A model generated the notes under the pieces. The model did not search any database and had not been told where the DNA came from. It saw nothing but the letters and a program-made list of their open reading frames with translations. The position numbers and the translations under genes were made by a program. Positions 54,464-62,907 of a stretch of DNA of 64,000 nucleotides are shown here, piece by piece. The DNA is from Planctomycetia bacterium (GTDB lineage: Bacteria > Planctomycetota > GCA-002687715), in assembly GCA_005790545.1 (NCBI GenBank), contig SXUL01000077.1, forward strand, positions 1-64,000, given 5' to 3'. Position 1 is the stretch's first letter; each line of letters starts with the position of its first letter.

Positions 54464-54482
54464 CTCGCGCGCATCATCCTCC

Positions 54483-56237
54483 ATGCGCGCCATCGTGCCC
54501 GGGGCATCCACTTTCATCTGCCTAGCGGCGCTCGCATTGCTCAGCGCTTGCAGCCCCGACGCGCCAACTGCGAAGCCGCAGCAGGCGCCCGCTGCTCACG
54601 ACGCGGCCAATCCGGATCGTGACCGATTCGTCGAATTGCGATTGCGCGCCTTCGAGCCGGCCTGGGTGGGTGGCCACCTCGTCATCGGACGCACGCGCGC
54701 GCCCACGACGCTCTGCAACCTGACCTGGAGTTCCGAGGAGGATCGGGCGCTGCACAAGTTCTTCCTCGTGCCGTTCCTCCTGCAGGAGACGGCCGATCGC
54801 GTGGACGGCGCGCTGGGCGTCGAGCCCTGCGCTGCGGAGTCATTGCCCGTGCGGGTCGAGGGAGGACGAGGCTGGCGCTTCACGCTGCGCGCCGACCTCA
54901 CGTGGGAAGGTGGAGAGCCACTCACGGCTCGCGACTACGAGAAGAGCTTCGAGACCATCCGCAATCCCGAAGTGCGCGCGGACACGCGGCGTGCCCAACT
55001 GGATGGCGTGACCGACGTGCGAGCCGTGAATGAGCGCGTATTGGAAGTCCAGTTCAGCGAGGACACGGCGCTGGCGCCCCTGCATTTCGGCTTGCAGTTC
55101 ACGGTCATGCCCGCAGCGGAGATCCCGGCCGACGCGGCAGCGCTGAACACGCTGCGCCAGCATTCGAGCATGGGGCCCTACCGCGTCGCCGAGTGGACCA
55201 CTGAGAAGCTCGTGCTCGAACTCCGGCAGGAGTACAGGACGCGTGCTCATCCGACGGGCCCGCAGTATGTCGAGCGCGTGGAGTTCCGTTACCTCCCGGA
55301 GGAAGCACGCCGCCTTGCACTCATGCGTGGCACAATCGACATCGATACGGTGCGCGCGGAACACTTCGAGCAGTTCTCGGCCGCCGCGGAGTTGCAGCAG
55401 CATCACTGGCTCACCTTCTACTTTCTGCCCAATCAGGCCATGGTGCTCTGGAATCTCCGTGACGCTACTGCGCATGAGAAGGCGCATCCCATTCTCGGCA
55501 AGGTGGAGATGCGGCGCGCCCTGAGCCGACTTTTCGCGCGCGAGCATCTCGTGCGCACCATCTGCGCCGGCAAGGGCCAGCCTGTGAGCGGCCCCATGTG
55601 GGTGACGGACTCGGATTACGATCACAGCGTTCCGGTCGTGGCCTTCGACCCGCAGCGCGCGCGTTCCGAGTTGCTCGCCGCTGGCTGCCGCGAGGGTCGT
55701 GACGGTTGGCTCGAATTCGAGGGCCGACGCGCCGGGCTCACGCTCATTTATCCACAGGGCGCAGCTTGGGCAGAGGCCCCAGCCATGGATTTCGCCGAGG
55801 CGGCGCGCGGCATCGGCTTTGAGGTGCGCCTCAGAAAGATCGCGTTCGGCACGCTGGTGGAGGAGGTGCAAGCGAAGCGCCATGAGGCCGCACTGTTCCT
55901 GAACTCGCTGCGCCCGCCGGTGGAGTACGACTTCACAGCGGACTTCCACTCGCGCGTGGCGGACACGCCTGCGGCCAACCTCTCCGGCCTCGTGGACGCC
56001 GAGGTAGACAAGCTGCTGGAGCGCGCCCGCTCGGCTCCGACGCGATCCGAGCGTGGTCTCGCCCGGCGGGGACTCCATCGCCGTCTCGCGGAACTCGAAC
56101 CCTGCGCGTTCCTCTACACGTCGGCTTCATGTGTCGCGGTGCCGCGACGCTTCGCCAATGTGAAGGTGCACGATCTCGGCATCTGGTACCGGGATTTCGT
56201 GTTGCGCACTCTCTTCGAGAAGTCGCCGCCGCGATGA
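54483..56237 (+). CDS. Second peptide-type ABC substrate-binding lipoprotein
   Basis: 584 residues from ATG 54483; signal ICLAALALLSACSPD with the lipobox Cys about residue 23. SBP_bac_5 features: WRFTLRADLTWEGGEPLTARDYEKSFETI, SSMGPYRVAEW, ALSRLFAREHLVRTICAGKGQPVSGPMW and a late FLNSLRPPVEYDFTADFHS stretch. It differs strongly from the minus-strand binding protein and is longer. First gene of SBP-B'-C'-D'-F', all joined by ATGA overlaps. Confidence 0.88.
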   Translation: MRAIVPGASTFICLAALALLSACSPDAPTAKPQQAPAAHDAANPDRDRFVELRLRAFEPAWVGGHLVIGRTRAPTTLCNLTWSSEEDRALHKFFLVPFLLQETADRVDGALGVEPCAAESLPVRVEGGRGWRFTLRADLTWEGGEPLTARDYEKSFETIRNPEVRADTRRAQLDGVTDVRAVNERVLEVQFSEDTALAPLHFGLQFTVMPAAEIPADAAALNTLRQHSSMGPYRVAEWTTEKLVLELRQEYRTRAHPTGPQYVERVEFRYLPEEARRLALMRGTIDIDTVRAEHFEQFSAAAELQQHHWLTFYFLPNQAMVLWNLRDATAHEKAHPILGKVEMRRALSRLFAREHLVRTICAGKGQPVSGPMWVTDSDYDHSVPVVAFDPQRARSELLAAGCREGRDGWLEFEGRRAGLTLIYPQGAAWAEAPAMDFAEAARGIGFEVRLRKIAFGTLVEEVQAKRHEAALFLNSLRPPVEYDFTADFHSRVADTPAANLSGLVDAEVDKLLERARSAPTRSERGLARRGLHRRLAELEPCAFLYTSASCVAVPRRFANVKVHDLGIWYRDFVLRTLFEKSPPR

Positions 56238-57778
56238 AGGCGCCTGCGCGGTTGCTCGTGCGCTTTCTCGCTGCCGTGACGGTGCTGTTGCTGGTTGTCG
56301 TGCTGGCCTTCGCAGCGCTCGGGTCCCTCGCGCAATCCAGTGTGGAGGATGGACCGCTGGTGCTGCGACGGGCCAACTGGACGACGGAGGACCAGCAGCT
56401 TGTGAGCGAGTCTCTTGGTCTGGATCGCCCGTTGCTCTTTGCCGACGACCCTCCGACGGCGGAGCGCACAGTGCGTCGTGCTTGGCAGCGGCTTGCCGCT
56501 GAACTCGAGCGCAGGCCGGGGCGCGCTGATCCCGCAGCGACGATCGCGTTGATGCAAAGGGTTGTGGAAGGCGAACCCATCGCACCCACAGCGGAGGACG
56601 TCGGACTGGTGCAGGCCCTGCGCTCCGTCGGGATGCTTGGTGCTCTGGGGCTGGAGCAGTCCTCGTTGGAGCTTGCTGGATCGCCCCAAGTGTTGAGCGT
56701 GTGCAGCGCCCTGCGTCTGAGGCAGCGCGAGGCCTTGCGCTCCGTGGGCGTTGCAGATGATCTGTCTCTCCGCCGCGAACAGGTGCGTGGTGCAGCCGAC
56801 GCCCTTGCGGCCGACAGCGTGACTGAATCGCAGTTGTTGCTGCTCCGGGCGGCCGGTGCAGCCAGTCTCGCGCCCCTTGCCGCTGCCGCATCTCAATCCA
56901 CGGCGCGCAATCGGGCAGCCAACTGGACGCTCGCGAGCGAACTCGCAGCAGTGCACCCGCCGCGCGGAACCGAGCGCGTGGCCTTCATGGAGCGCTGGTG
57001 GCGGCGACACGGAGACGAGTTCACGGAGGCCGACACGTGGGCGCAGTTCTTGCGCGGCGTGAGCGGGAGCCGCTGCGGAGCATGGCTCCTGGCTGCGTGG
57101 CGTGGGGACCTGGGTGATTCAACGCGTCACCATCGCCCAGTGGCTGAGGTGCTCCGTGAGCGCCTGCCTGCCAGCTTGCGTACGGGCGCGCTGGCTCTCG
57201 TGCTGATCGTCACCTTGGCGCTCCCGCTTGCTTTCCTCGGACTGCGTGGTGGGCGCGGCATGCGTTGCGCACTGGACGGAGTCACGGCCCTCGCGCTCGC
57301 GCTTCCGGAAACCGTGCTCGCCGTGCTTGCGCTTGCAATGCTCGATCCGGCCCGGGGCAGCGAGATGCTCGCGGCTCTGGTGCTCGCCACTGGCGGAGTC
57401 TTCTATTTCGCGGCGCACCTGCGCGTGCGCCTCGCGGAAGTCTTCGCCGAGCCATGGGTGTTCGCGCTGCGCATGCGGGGTGTGCGTGGCTTCAGACTCT
57501 TCACGGCGCATCTGCTCTTGCCGGCGCTCGGACCGGTGGTCACGCTGACAGCTTCGGCGCTGCCTCTCCTCGTGAGCGGCAGTCTCGTGGTGGAGAGCAT
57601 GTTCGGCGTTCAGGGCATGGGAGCGGCGGCTGCGGATGCCACTTTGCGCGGTGATTTGCCGCTCGCCATGGCTTCCATCACGCTCGGCAGCGCGGCGACA
57701 CTGGCGAGTTGGTGGCTCGCGGAGTTGCTGCTCCTCGTCCTCAATCCACGGCGCAATGCCGGGGGAGTGGGTGCATGA
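56234..57778 (+). CDS. OppB-type permease with a 220-residue periplasmic insertion
   Basis: 514 residues from ATG 56234 against about 306-335 for the family. TM1 is at about 8-30. ANWTTEDQQLVSESLGLDRPL (about 48-67) matches the OppB post-TM1 motif; GDLGDSTRHHRPVAEVLRERLPASL (291-315) matches the segment that normally follows within 20-30 residues. Between them about 220 extra residues form a predicted all-helical region with Ala/Leu-rich units and ERVAFMERWWRRHGDEF. TM2-6, the EAA loop (VFALRMRGVRGFRLFTAHLLLPAL) and VVESMFGVQGMG are intact. Confidence 0.85.
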   Translation: MKAPARLLVRFLAAVTVLLLVVVLAFAALGSLAQSSVEDGPLVLRRANWTTEDQQLVSESLGLDRPLLFADDPPTAERTVRRAWQRLAAELERRPGRADPAATIALMQRVVEGEPIAPTAEDVGLVQALRSVGMLGALGLEQSSLELAGSPQVLSVCSALRLRQREALRSVGVADDLSLRREQVRGAADALAADSVTESQLLLLRAAGAASLAPLAAAASQSTARNRAANWTLASELAAVHPPRGTERVAFMERWWRRHGDEFTEADTWAQFLRGVSGSRCGAWLLAAWRGDLGDSTRHHRPVAEVLRERLPASLRTGALALVLIVTLALPLAFLGLRGGRGMRCALDGVTALALALPETVLAVLALAMLDPARGSEMLAALVLATGGVFYFAAHLRVRLAEVFAEPWVFALRMRGVRGFRLFTAHLLLPALGPVVTLTASALPLLVSGSLVVESMFGVQGMGAAAADATLRGDLPLAMASITLGSAATLASWWLAELLLLVLNPRRNAGGVGA

Positions 57779-58809
57779 AACCGCGCCGCTCGTCGCCAAC
57801 GCTGTTGCTGCTGGCTGGGGTCTTGCTTCCCGTGGCTTGCGCGCCGCTGCTCTGCAATGAGCTGCCGCTCTTCGCGCGGGGCGAGGCTCCGCTCATGCCC
57901 GCACTGGTCGCAGCGAGTCCGCGCGACTTTCTCGGCCTCGCGCTCTGGCTGGCTCTGCTCCTCGCCGGATTCCGGCGCTGGAAAGGCGCGCTGCTCGCCA
58001 TTTTTGTTGGCGTGCTCGCTGCGCTTGTTGCTCCGGAAGAACATGTCGCAGCTGTGGCCGATGCGGACGTGGTGCTGGGGGCCTTTGCACCATTCTCACC
58101 CCAGAGCGTCGAGCGCAGCTTCGGTGAGTCTCAGCTGGCACGCCATGTTCTCGGTGTGGATCGCCACGGGCGGGATCTCTTCGCTCTGCTGCTGCACGGC
58201 ACACGCGACAGTCTTTTGTGTGCGGCGCTGGTCACTCTCGCCGCCACCCTTCTGGGCGCATTCACTGGCGCGGCGGCCGCCCTCGTCCGCAATCCGGTCT
58301 CGGCCATGCTCAGCAGTGCGTTGCAGGCTCTCGATGCCTTTCCCGCGTTGCTCGCTGTGCTGGTCTTGCAGAGCCTCTTCTTTCCCTCCTTCGTCTTCGT
58401 GCTCGTCCTGCTGGTCCTGTTTCGCTGGCCTGCGGTGCACAGAATCGTGCTTGGCGAGGTCGAGCGTTTGCAGCGTGAACCCTGGTGTGCCGCGGCGCGC
58501 GCTGACGGCGCGTCGTGGTGGTGGCTCTTTCTCGAGGAAATGCTCCCGCATCTTCACGGACTATTGGCGGCGCAGGCGGCGCTCGGCATCGCTATCGTCA
58601 TAGCCATTGAGAGCGGGCTCGCATGGTTGGGATTCGGTGTCCCGGCACCGGCGCTCTCGCTCGGAGCGCTGCTTCGTCTCGGTCAGGAAGACCTGCCGTT
58701 CGTGACTCCATTGCTGGTGCTCAGCATCGTGCTCATCACTGGCATCAGCGGCGTGGCCCTGCTCAGCGCGCGCAGGTTGCAGCACGCGCCGCAGGAGGAT
58801 GCCGCATGA
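57775..58809 (+). CDS. OppC-type permease of the second peptide ABC operon
   Basis: 344 residues from ATG 57775 (ATGA overlap). N-terminal helices, then ERSFGESQLARHVLGVDRHGRDLFALLLHGTRDSL, the OppC pre-TM2 motif, five more helices and an EAA-like loop (QREPWCAAARADGASWWWLFLEEMLPHL). Divergent from the minus-strand OppC but intact. Confidence 0.87.
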   Translation: MKPRRSSPTLLLLAGVLLPVACAPLLCNELPLFARGEAPLMPALVAASPRDFLGLALWLALLLAGFRRWKGALLAIFVGVLAALVAPEEHVAAVADADVVLGAFAPFSPQSVERSFGESQLARHVLGVDRHGRDLFALLLHGTRDSLLCAALVTLAATLLGAFTGAAAALVRNPVSAMLSSALQALDAFPALLAVLVLQSLFFPSFVFVLVLLVLFRWPAVHRIVLGEVERLQREPWCAAARADGASWWWLFLEEMLPHLHGLLAAQAALGIAIVIAIESGLAWLGFGVPAPALSLGALLRLGQEDLPFVTPLLVLSIVLITGISGVALLSARRLQHAPQEDAA

Positions 58810-59534
58810 CCGCACCGTTGCGCATCAGTGGTCTTGCGGCCGCCGTGCGGATTCCCGGGCGCGCACCGCGGCGCCTGCTGGACAGTGTCGAGCTCGAACT
58901 CAAACCCGGAACCGTGTCACTCGTGTTGGGCGCCTCGGGTTCCGGGAAGACCACACTCTTGCATGCGCTGATGAACGAAGCGCCCCCGGGTGGCGTGGTT
59001 TTTTCCGGAACGGCAAGGCTGCCGTTGGCACCTCCTGGTCAGGCCGTGCTGCTGCCACAGGACCCGGCGGCAAGCATGGATCCGCGTCAGCGAGCCATCG
59101 ATCTCGTGCGCGAGGTTCTTCCTCGGCGCGCCTCACGCAGCGCGGAAGCGCTGCTCGAGGCATTCGCCGTCCCCACAACGTTCTGGGGTGCACGCGCGGG
59201 GGCGCTTTCGGTCGGACTTGCTCAGCGTGTGCAACTTGCGGCGGTGGTGGGCATGGAACCGGCGTGGTTGCTGCTCGACGAGCCCACCAGTGCGCAGGAC
59301 CGCCTGCGCGCGCGCGGTGTCGCAGCGGAACTGAAGGCACTCGCTGCGCGCGGCAGCGGCGTCATCGTGGCCACTCATGATCTCTTCTTCGCCCGGGCGC
59401 TCGGGGGCTGTGCGCATTTCTTGAACGAGGGCGGCGTGGTCGAGTCGGCTGAACTCGAAGAGCTGCTCTTGCAGCCGAGGCACCCGGCCACGGCGGTATT
59501 TGTGGCCGCAGACTGCAAGGGAGGATTGCCATGA
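58806..59534 (+). CDS. OppD-type ABC ATPase with degenerate signature
   Basis: 242 residues from ATG 58806. Walker A GASGSGKTTLL and Walker B WLLLDEPTSAQD are intact and the H-loop THDLFF is present. The ABC signature reads LSVGLAQRVQL instead of LSGGQ(R)QRV, losing one signature Gly and the Gln. The C-terminal oligo_HPY domain and cysteines of the minus-strand OppD are missing. Paired with the ATPase that follows, so it may form the weak site of a heterodimer. Confidence 0.85.
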   Translation: MTAPLRISGLAAAVRIPGRAPRRLLDSVELELKPGTVSLVLGASGSGKTTLLHALMNEAPPGGVVFSGTARLPLAPPGQAVLLPQDPAASMDPRQRAIDLVREVLPRRASRSAEALLEAFAVPTTFWGARAGALSVGLAQRVQLAAVVGMEPAWLLLDEPTSAQDRLRARGVAAELKALAARGSGVIVATHDLFFARALGGCAHFLNEGGVVESAELEELLLQPRHPATAVFVAADCKGGLP

Positions 59535-60238
59535 GTCTGCTCGTTCTGGATGGAGTGAGCGTCGTGTTCGGCGCGCGACATGTGCTCAGCGGCGTTTCCT
59601 TCCGTGTGGAAGCCGGGGAGGTGCTCGTCGTGCTCGGGCCCTCCGGAATCGGCAAAACGACGCTGCTCCGGGTCATGGAAGGAAGTCTCGCGCCTTCCAC
59701 TGGCGCGGTGCACAGGGAGAGCATGTTGGCGGCATCCGGGCGCATCCGGCGCGTGTGGCAGGATGCCCGCGGTGCGTTGAATCCGTTGCGACCCGTGGTC
59801 GAGAGCGTGGCAGCGGCACGTCAACATCTGCTGGGTGATGCGCCGGAATTGGCGCGTGGCGTGGCCGAGCGACGCCTCCAAGATGTGGGGCTCGCGCTCA
59901 CGAGTGCGCTGACTCTGCCGGGAGCGTTGAGCGCGGGACAGCGGCAGCGCGCGGCCCTCGCACGGGCGCTTGTGACAGACCCCATGCTCCTGCTCGCCGA
60001 CGAACCGACGGCTGCCCTCGACCCCAGCGCCCAGCGGGACATGCTCGCGATCGTGCGGGCGGAGTGCGGGAGGCGTGGCATGGCCGCTGTGTTGGTGCTG
60101 CACGACCCCGGTCCAGTCCCCGCCTTCGCCGACCGCTATCTTGTGCTGGGCGAAGCGGGGGTGCTGAGCGCAGGGCGCGGGCGCGCATTTCCGCAGGACA
60201 AACATCCAGCCACGCGCGCGGTCCGCGGGGAGGCTTGA
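59531..60238 (+). CDS. OppF-type ABC ATPase of the second peptide ABC operon
   Basis: 235 residues: Walker A GPSGIGKTTLL, signature ALSAGQRQRAALARALV, Walker B LLADEPTAALD, H-loop replaced by LHDPG. It is shorter than the minus-strand OppF. Start overlaps the preceding gene (ATGA). A hairpin spans its stop codon. Confidence 0.86.
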   Translation: MSLLVLDGVSVVFGARHVLSGVSFRVEAGEVLVVLGPSGIGKTTLLRVMEGSLAPSTGAVHRESMLAASGRIRRVWQDARGALNPLRPVVESVAAARQHLLGDAPELARGVAERRLQDVGLALTSALTLPGALSAGQRQRAALARALVTDPMLLLADEPTAALDPSAQRDMLAIVRAECGRRGMAAVLVLHDPGPVPAFADRYLVLGEAGVLSAGRGRAFPQDKHPATRAVRGEA

Positions 60239-60245
60239 GCCTCCC
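60228..60245 (+). terminator. Hairpin over the stop codon of the last ABC gene
   Basis: GGGAGGC (60228-60234), TTGA loop containing part of the TGA stop, GCCTCCC (60239-60245): a perfect 7-bp stem. No T tract follows, so its role in termination is uncertain. Confidence 0.35.
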
Positions 60246-60267
60246 GGGCCTTGCGGGCTCCGCGCAG

Positions 60268-60273
60268 TAGGAT
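60268..60273 (+). promoter_or_regulatory. -10-like TAGGAT before the repeat lipoprotein
   Basis: TAGGAT (60268-60273) lies 34 nt before ATG 60308, with a GGGAGAG ribosome binding site in between. The hexamer is identical to the one before rpsL. Confidence 0.35.
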
Positions 60274-60307
60274 GCGCCGGCGATTGGCCCACGGGAGAGT
60301 GCATCTC

Positions 60308-62173
60308 ATGCGAACGCTGCGTTTGTCCATGTTCTGTGGCTTGCTGTTGACCCTTGCTGCGTGTGGTGGAGAAGCTTCCCCCGGCCGCATCGAGTTCACG
60401 CTCTCGCTCACGGGGCTGCCGCCATTGCCGACGCGCATGGGTGCGTACGAAGGCTGGGCCATCGTGAATGGGCTGCCCGTCAGCGTGGGCCGCTTCAACA
60501 TCGATGCCAGCACCGCACCAGCGACCGTGCGTCTTCTGTCGGGCGCCGCGCTCGGCCCGGTGACAGGGGCCACTTTTGGTCCGGCGAGCACCGGCCTCGG
60601 CGGTGCCTTTCCGCTGATCACGACGGCCAGCGGTTTTTTCATCACCATCGAGGCGCCCGATGCTGTCCGCGGCGTGCCCACCAATTGTGTGGTGATGGCG
60701 GGCGATTTCACCGGTCCTGCTTGTGCACTCACCATGGCGGGCATTGCCCATGGCGGCACCAACTGGACGCTTGGAGCACATCAGGCAGCGTCCGCTGCGG
60801 TGCTGAAGGCGAGTCCGAGCGATGGCAACGCGCATCCCGAGCAGGGGCTCTGGTTCGTCGGCGATGTCGCGGGAGCGACGCCGGGTCTCGCCGACCTGCC
60901 TCTGCGCCAGGACGGCTGGCGCTATGAAGCGTGGACGACGGACGGTGCGCCAGGCGCACCCGCGTTGGCCGGGCGGAGCCTCGGGACGTTTGCAGGCGCG
61001 GTCGGCCGGGATGCCGATGCGCTCGCCTCGCCGACTCGTGGCGTGGCGAACCCTGGCTTCGCCTTCCCGGGCGCGGATTTCATCACGGCATTCAGCGCCG
61101 TCGGGAATCCCGTCTCTCTGTCTGATGGCGCACACGAAGTGTTCGTCACCATCGAGCCTGCGGAGGACAATGCCGAGGGACCATTCCCGCTCACCATTCT
61201 GAGCACGGCCATTCCTGCGTCTGCCGTCGTTGGCGGGGTGACGGCTGCGGACATCAACCTCGTGCAGGTGGCGCTGCCCTCACTTGCTTTGGCGGCAACC
61301 GCTGCTGACGTGACCCTCAGTGGCGACGGGTTTCGCGAGCAGGGCGGCGCGCAGCGCGGCGAGTATGTGCTGTGGGCCGCACTGCCGCCGCTGAGCGAGC
61401 CTGTGCTGGTGGCGCGCCTTGTCCGTGATGCCGGCGTGATGCGCTCGGTCGCGACCGGGTTGATCGTGGGCGCTCCAGGCAATGTTGTGCTCACGGCATT
61501 CAACACCGGTCTCGGAGCCGCCTTCCCGGATCTCGGCAGTGCCACCACAGCCTTCATCACGTTCGAGGCTCAGGGGGGACCGGCTTTCGGTTTGCCCAAT
61601 GGTGCGCCGCTGTACGCCGGTGCCGTCAGTGCGGGCAGCGCGAACCTCACCGTCCAAGGCACGGCCGGTCTCGGCCTCGCAAACTTCGGCGCTGCGGCGG
61701 GCACCTGCATTCTCGCGGCTCCGACGCGGCTGGCAGGCACGCCCGGCGACGACAGCTACGGGCTCTGGTTCGTGGACCGCGCCACGCGCTTGCCCTCGCT
61801 CACGTTGCCGGAACTCCCGTTCAACTGGAAGTACGAAGGCTGGGTGCGCAACACCGTGACCGGGGTCACCACGAGCACCGGCAAGTTCCGTGCTGCACTC
61901 GCGGCAGATGAAGACAGGCATTCCGCTCCCGGTCACGATCTGGGCCTCGGCTATGCGGCCCCGGGTGCGGATTTCTTGCTGGTCTGGCAACGCACTGTGC
62001 CCGCAAGTGTGGCGGCCAACGTGCTTGTGACCTTGGTGCCACAGGGTTGGAGCCGCCTCCATCAGCCGTCGCCGTTCGCGCTCTTCTTCGGCGCTGCTCC
62101 GGCGACAGCCGGAAGCATGAGCACACTGGCGAACCTCGCGAGCTCGTGGCCTTCAGCCAACGTCAGCTACTGA
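60308..62173 (+). CDS. Lipoprotein with alternating A-B-A-B repeats
   Basis: 621 residues. Signal LRLSMFCGLLLTLAACGG with lipobox Cys19. The mature part alternates two modules. A-type at about residues 30-170 and 350-490 share the run YEGWAIVNGLPVSVGRF / YVLWAALPPLSEPVLVARL, followed by GAAFPLITTASGFFITIEA / GAAFPDLGSATTAFITFEA. B-type at about 190-330 and 500-610 share GLWFVGDVAGATPGLADLPL / GLWFVDRATRLPSLTLPELP, WRYEAWTT / WKYEGWVR and PGADF. The YEGW(V) units resemble the anti-sigma-K-factor-like/YEGW lipoprotein domains found in many Gram-negatives. Function unknown; surface or periplasmic. Overlaps the convergent gene by 21 bp. Confidence 0.75.
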   Translation: MRTLRLSMFCGLLLTLAACGGEASPGRIEFTLSLTGLPPLPTRMGAYEGWAIVNGLPVSVGRFNIDASTAPATVRLLSGAALGPVTGATFGPASTGLGGAFPLITTASGFFITIEAPDAVRGVPTNCVVMAGDFTGPACALTMAGIAHGGTNWTLGAHQAASAAVLKASPSDGNAHPEQGLWFVGDVAGATPGLADLPLRQDGWRYEAWTTDGAPGAPALAGRSLGTFAGAVGRDADALASPTRGVANPGFAFPGADFITAFSAVGNPVSLSDGAHEVFVTIEPAEDNAEGPFPLTILSTAIPASAVVGGVTAADINLVQVALPSLALAATAADVTLSGDGFREQGGAQRGEYVLWAALPPLSEPVLVARLVRDAGVMRSVATGLIVGAPGNVVLTAFNTGLGAAFPDLGSATTAFITFEAQGGPAFGLPNGAPLYAGAVSAGSANLTVQGTAGLGLANFGAAAGTCILAAPTRLAGTPGDDSYGLWFVDRATRLPSLTLPELPFNWKYEGWVRNTVTGVTTSTGKFRAALAADEDRHSAPGHDLGLGYAAPGADFLLVWQRTVPASVAANVLVTLVPQGWSRLHQPSPFALFFGAAPATAGSMSTLANLASSWPSANVSY

Positions 62174-62866
62174 ACGCGAGGGACGAGTTCCCAAAGCCGC
62201 AGCGCACGTGACGAGGAACTCCGGGGTCCGCGCTGCGAGCGCGGATCTGCGCGGCGTCAGTGTCAGCGGCAGCGCGCTGCAACGGACGCCGCGGAGGAGC
62301 GCCCGCACGAACATGACACCGCGTCCCGCAGAAGACGACGCTTCGACGAGGCTGGCGCGAAAATCGGCTTGGCGCCAGGCACGCGGTCCGGCACCGACAC
62401 ATGCGTCCGCAGGCAGCAACGCGCGCGTGCGCCAGCGCAGGATCTGTCGGTTCACACGGTCGAGGATGCGCTGCGTGAGGCTCAACGGGACGGAGTGTTG
62501 TGCCGCGACCGCCAGACCGACCTCATCACCAAGGGCCCGTACGAGGCGCACGAGGTCCGCCGCCGGGCAGGCGCAGGACGGGTCGAGCACGAGCACGATG
62601 TCCCCCGCGATGAGCGCTGCAGACTCCCGCAAGATCTCGGCGAAGTTACCCGGCGTGTCGAGGGCGATGAGCCGTGCTGGCACGGACGCGCGTTCACACC
62701 AGGCAATGGCGAGAGGCACAGTGCCATCGTTGCTGCCGCCATCCACGAGCAGCAGTTCCGGGAAGTGTTCCGGCGCGAGCAGCCCGGCGAGAGAGGCCAG
62801 TTCCTCCATCAAGCGCGGAAGAGAGTCTGCATCGTTGCGGCAGGGAATGAGCACCGTCACCAGCAT
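62153..62866 (-). CDS. Glycosyltransferase family 2
   Basis: 237 residues. VTVLIPCRNDADSLPRLMEEL and LLLVDGGSNDGTVPLA are the GT-A nucleotide-sugar motifs. The usual DxD region reads VLVLDPSCACPAADLV, with only one of the expected acids, and no membrane helix is present. Substrate unknown. Its 3' end overlaps the lipoprotein gene by 21 bp. GAGG lies about 9 nt upstream of the start. Confidence 0.82.
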   Translation of the reverse strand: MLVTVLIPCRNDADSLPRLMEELASLAGLLAPEHFPELLLVDGGSNDGTVPLAIAWCERASVPARLIALDTPGNFAEILRESAALIAGDIVLVLDPSCACPAADLVRLVRALGDEVGLAVAAQHSVPLSLTQRILDRVNRQILRWRTRALLPADACVGAGPRAWRQADFRASLVEASSSAGRGVMFVRALLRGVRCSALPLTLTPRRSALAARTPEFLVTCAAALGTRPSRSVADVG

Positions 62867-62890
62867 GGCCGCTCGCCTCGTCGGGCGCCG

Positions 62891-62900
62891 AGGCTAGCAT
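62891..62900. promoter_or_regulatory. Overlapping divergent -10 elements around GCTAGC
   Basis: Plus strand TAGCAT (62895-62900) ends 7 nt before ATG 62908. On the minus strand TAGCCT (62896-62891) is placed to start transcription near 62883, ahead of the glycosyltransferase at 62866. The two overlap on one GCTAGC palindrome. Confidence 0.35.
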
Positions 62901-62907
62901 CGCGGTC

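Noticed and set aside
62267-62300. GC-rich inverted repeats near the lipoprotein/glycosyltransferase overlap, considered as an attachment site
   Set aside because: They are short, imperfect and within the glycosyltransferase gene; no integrase or direct repeats are nearby.
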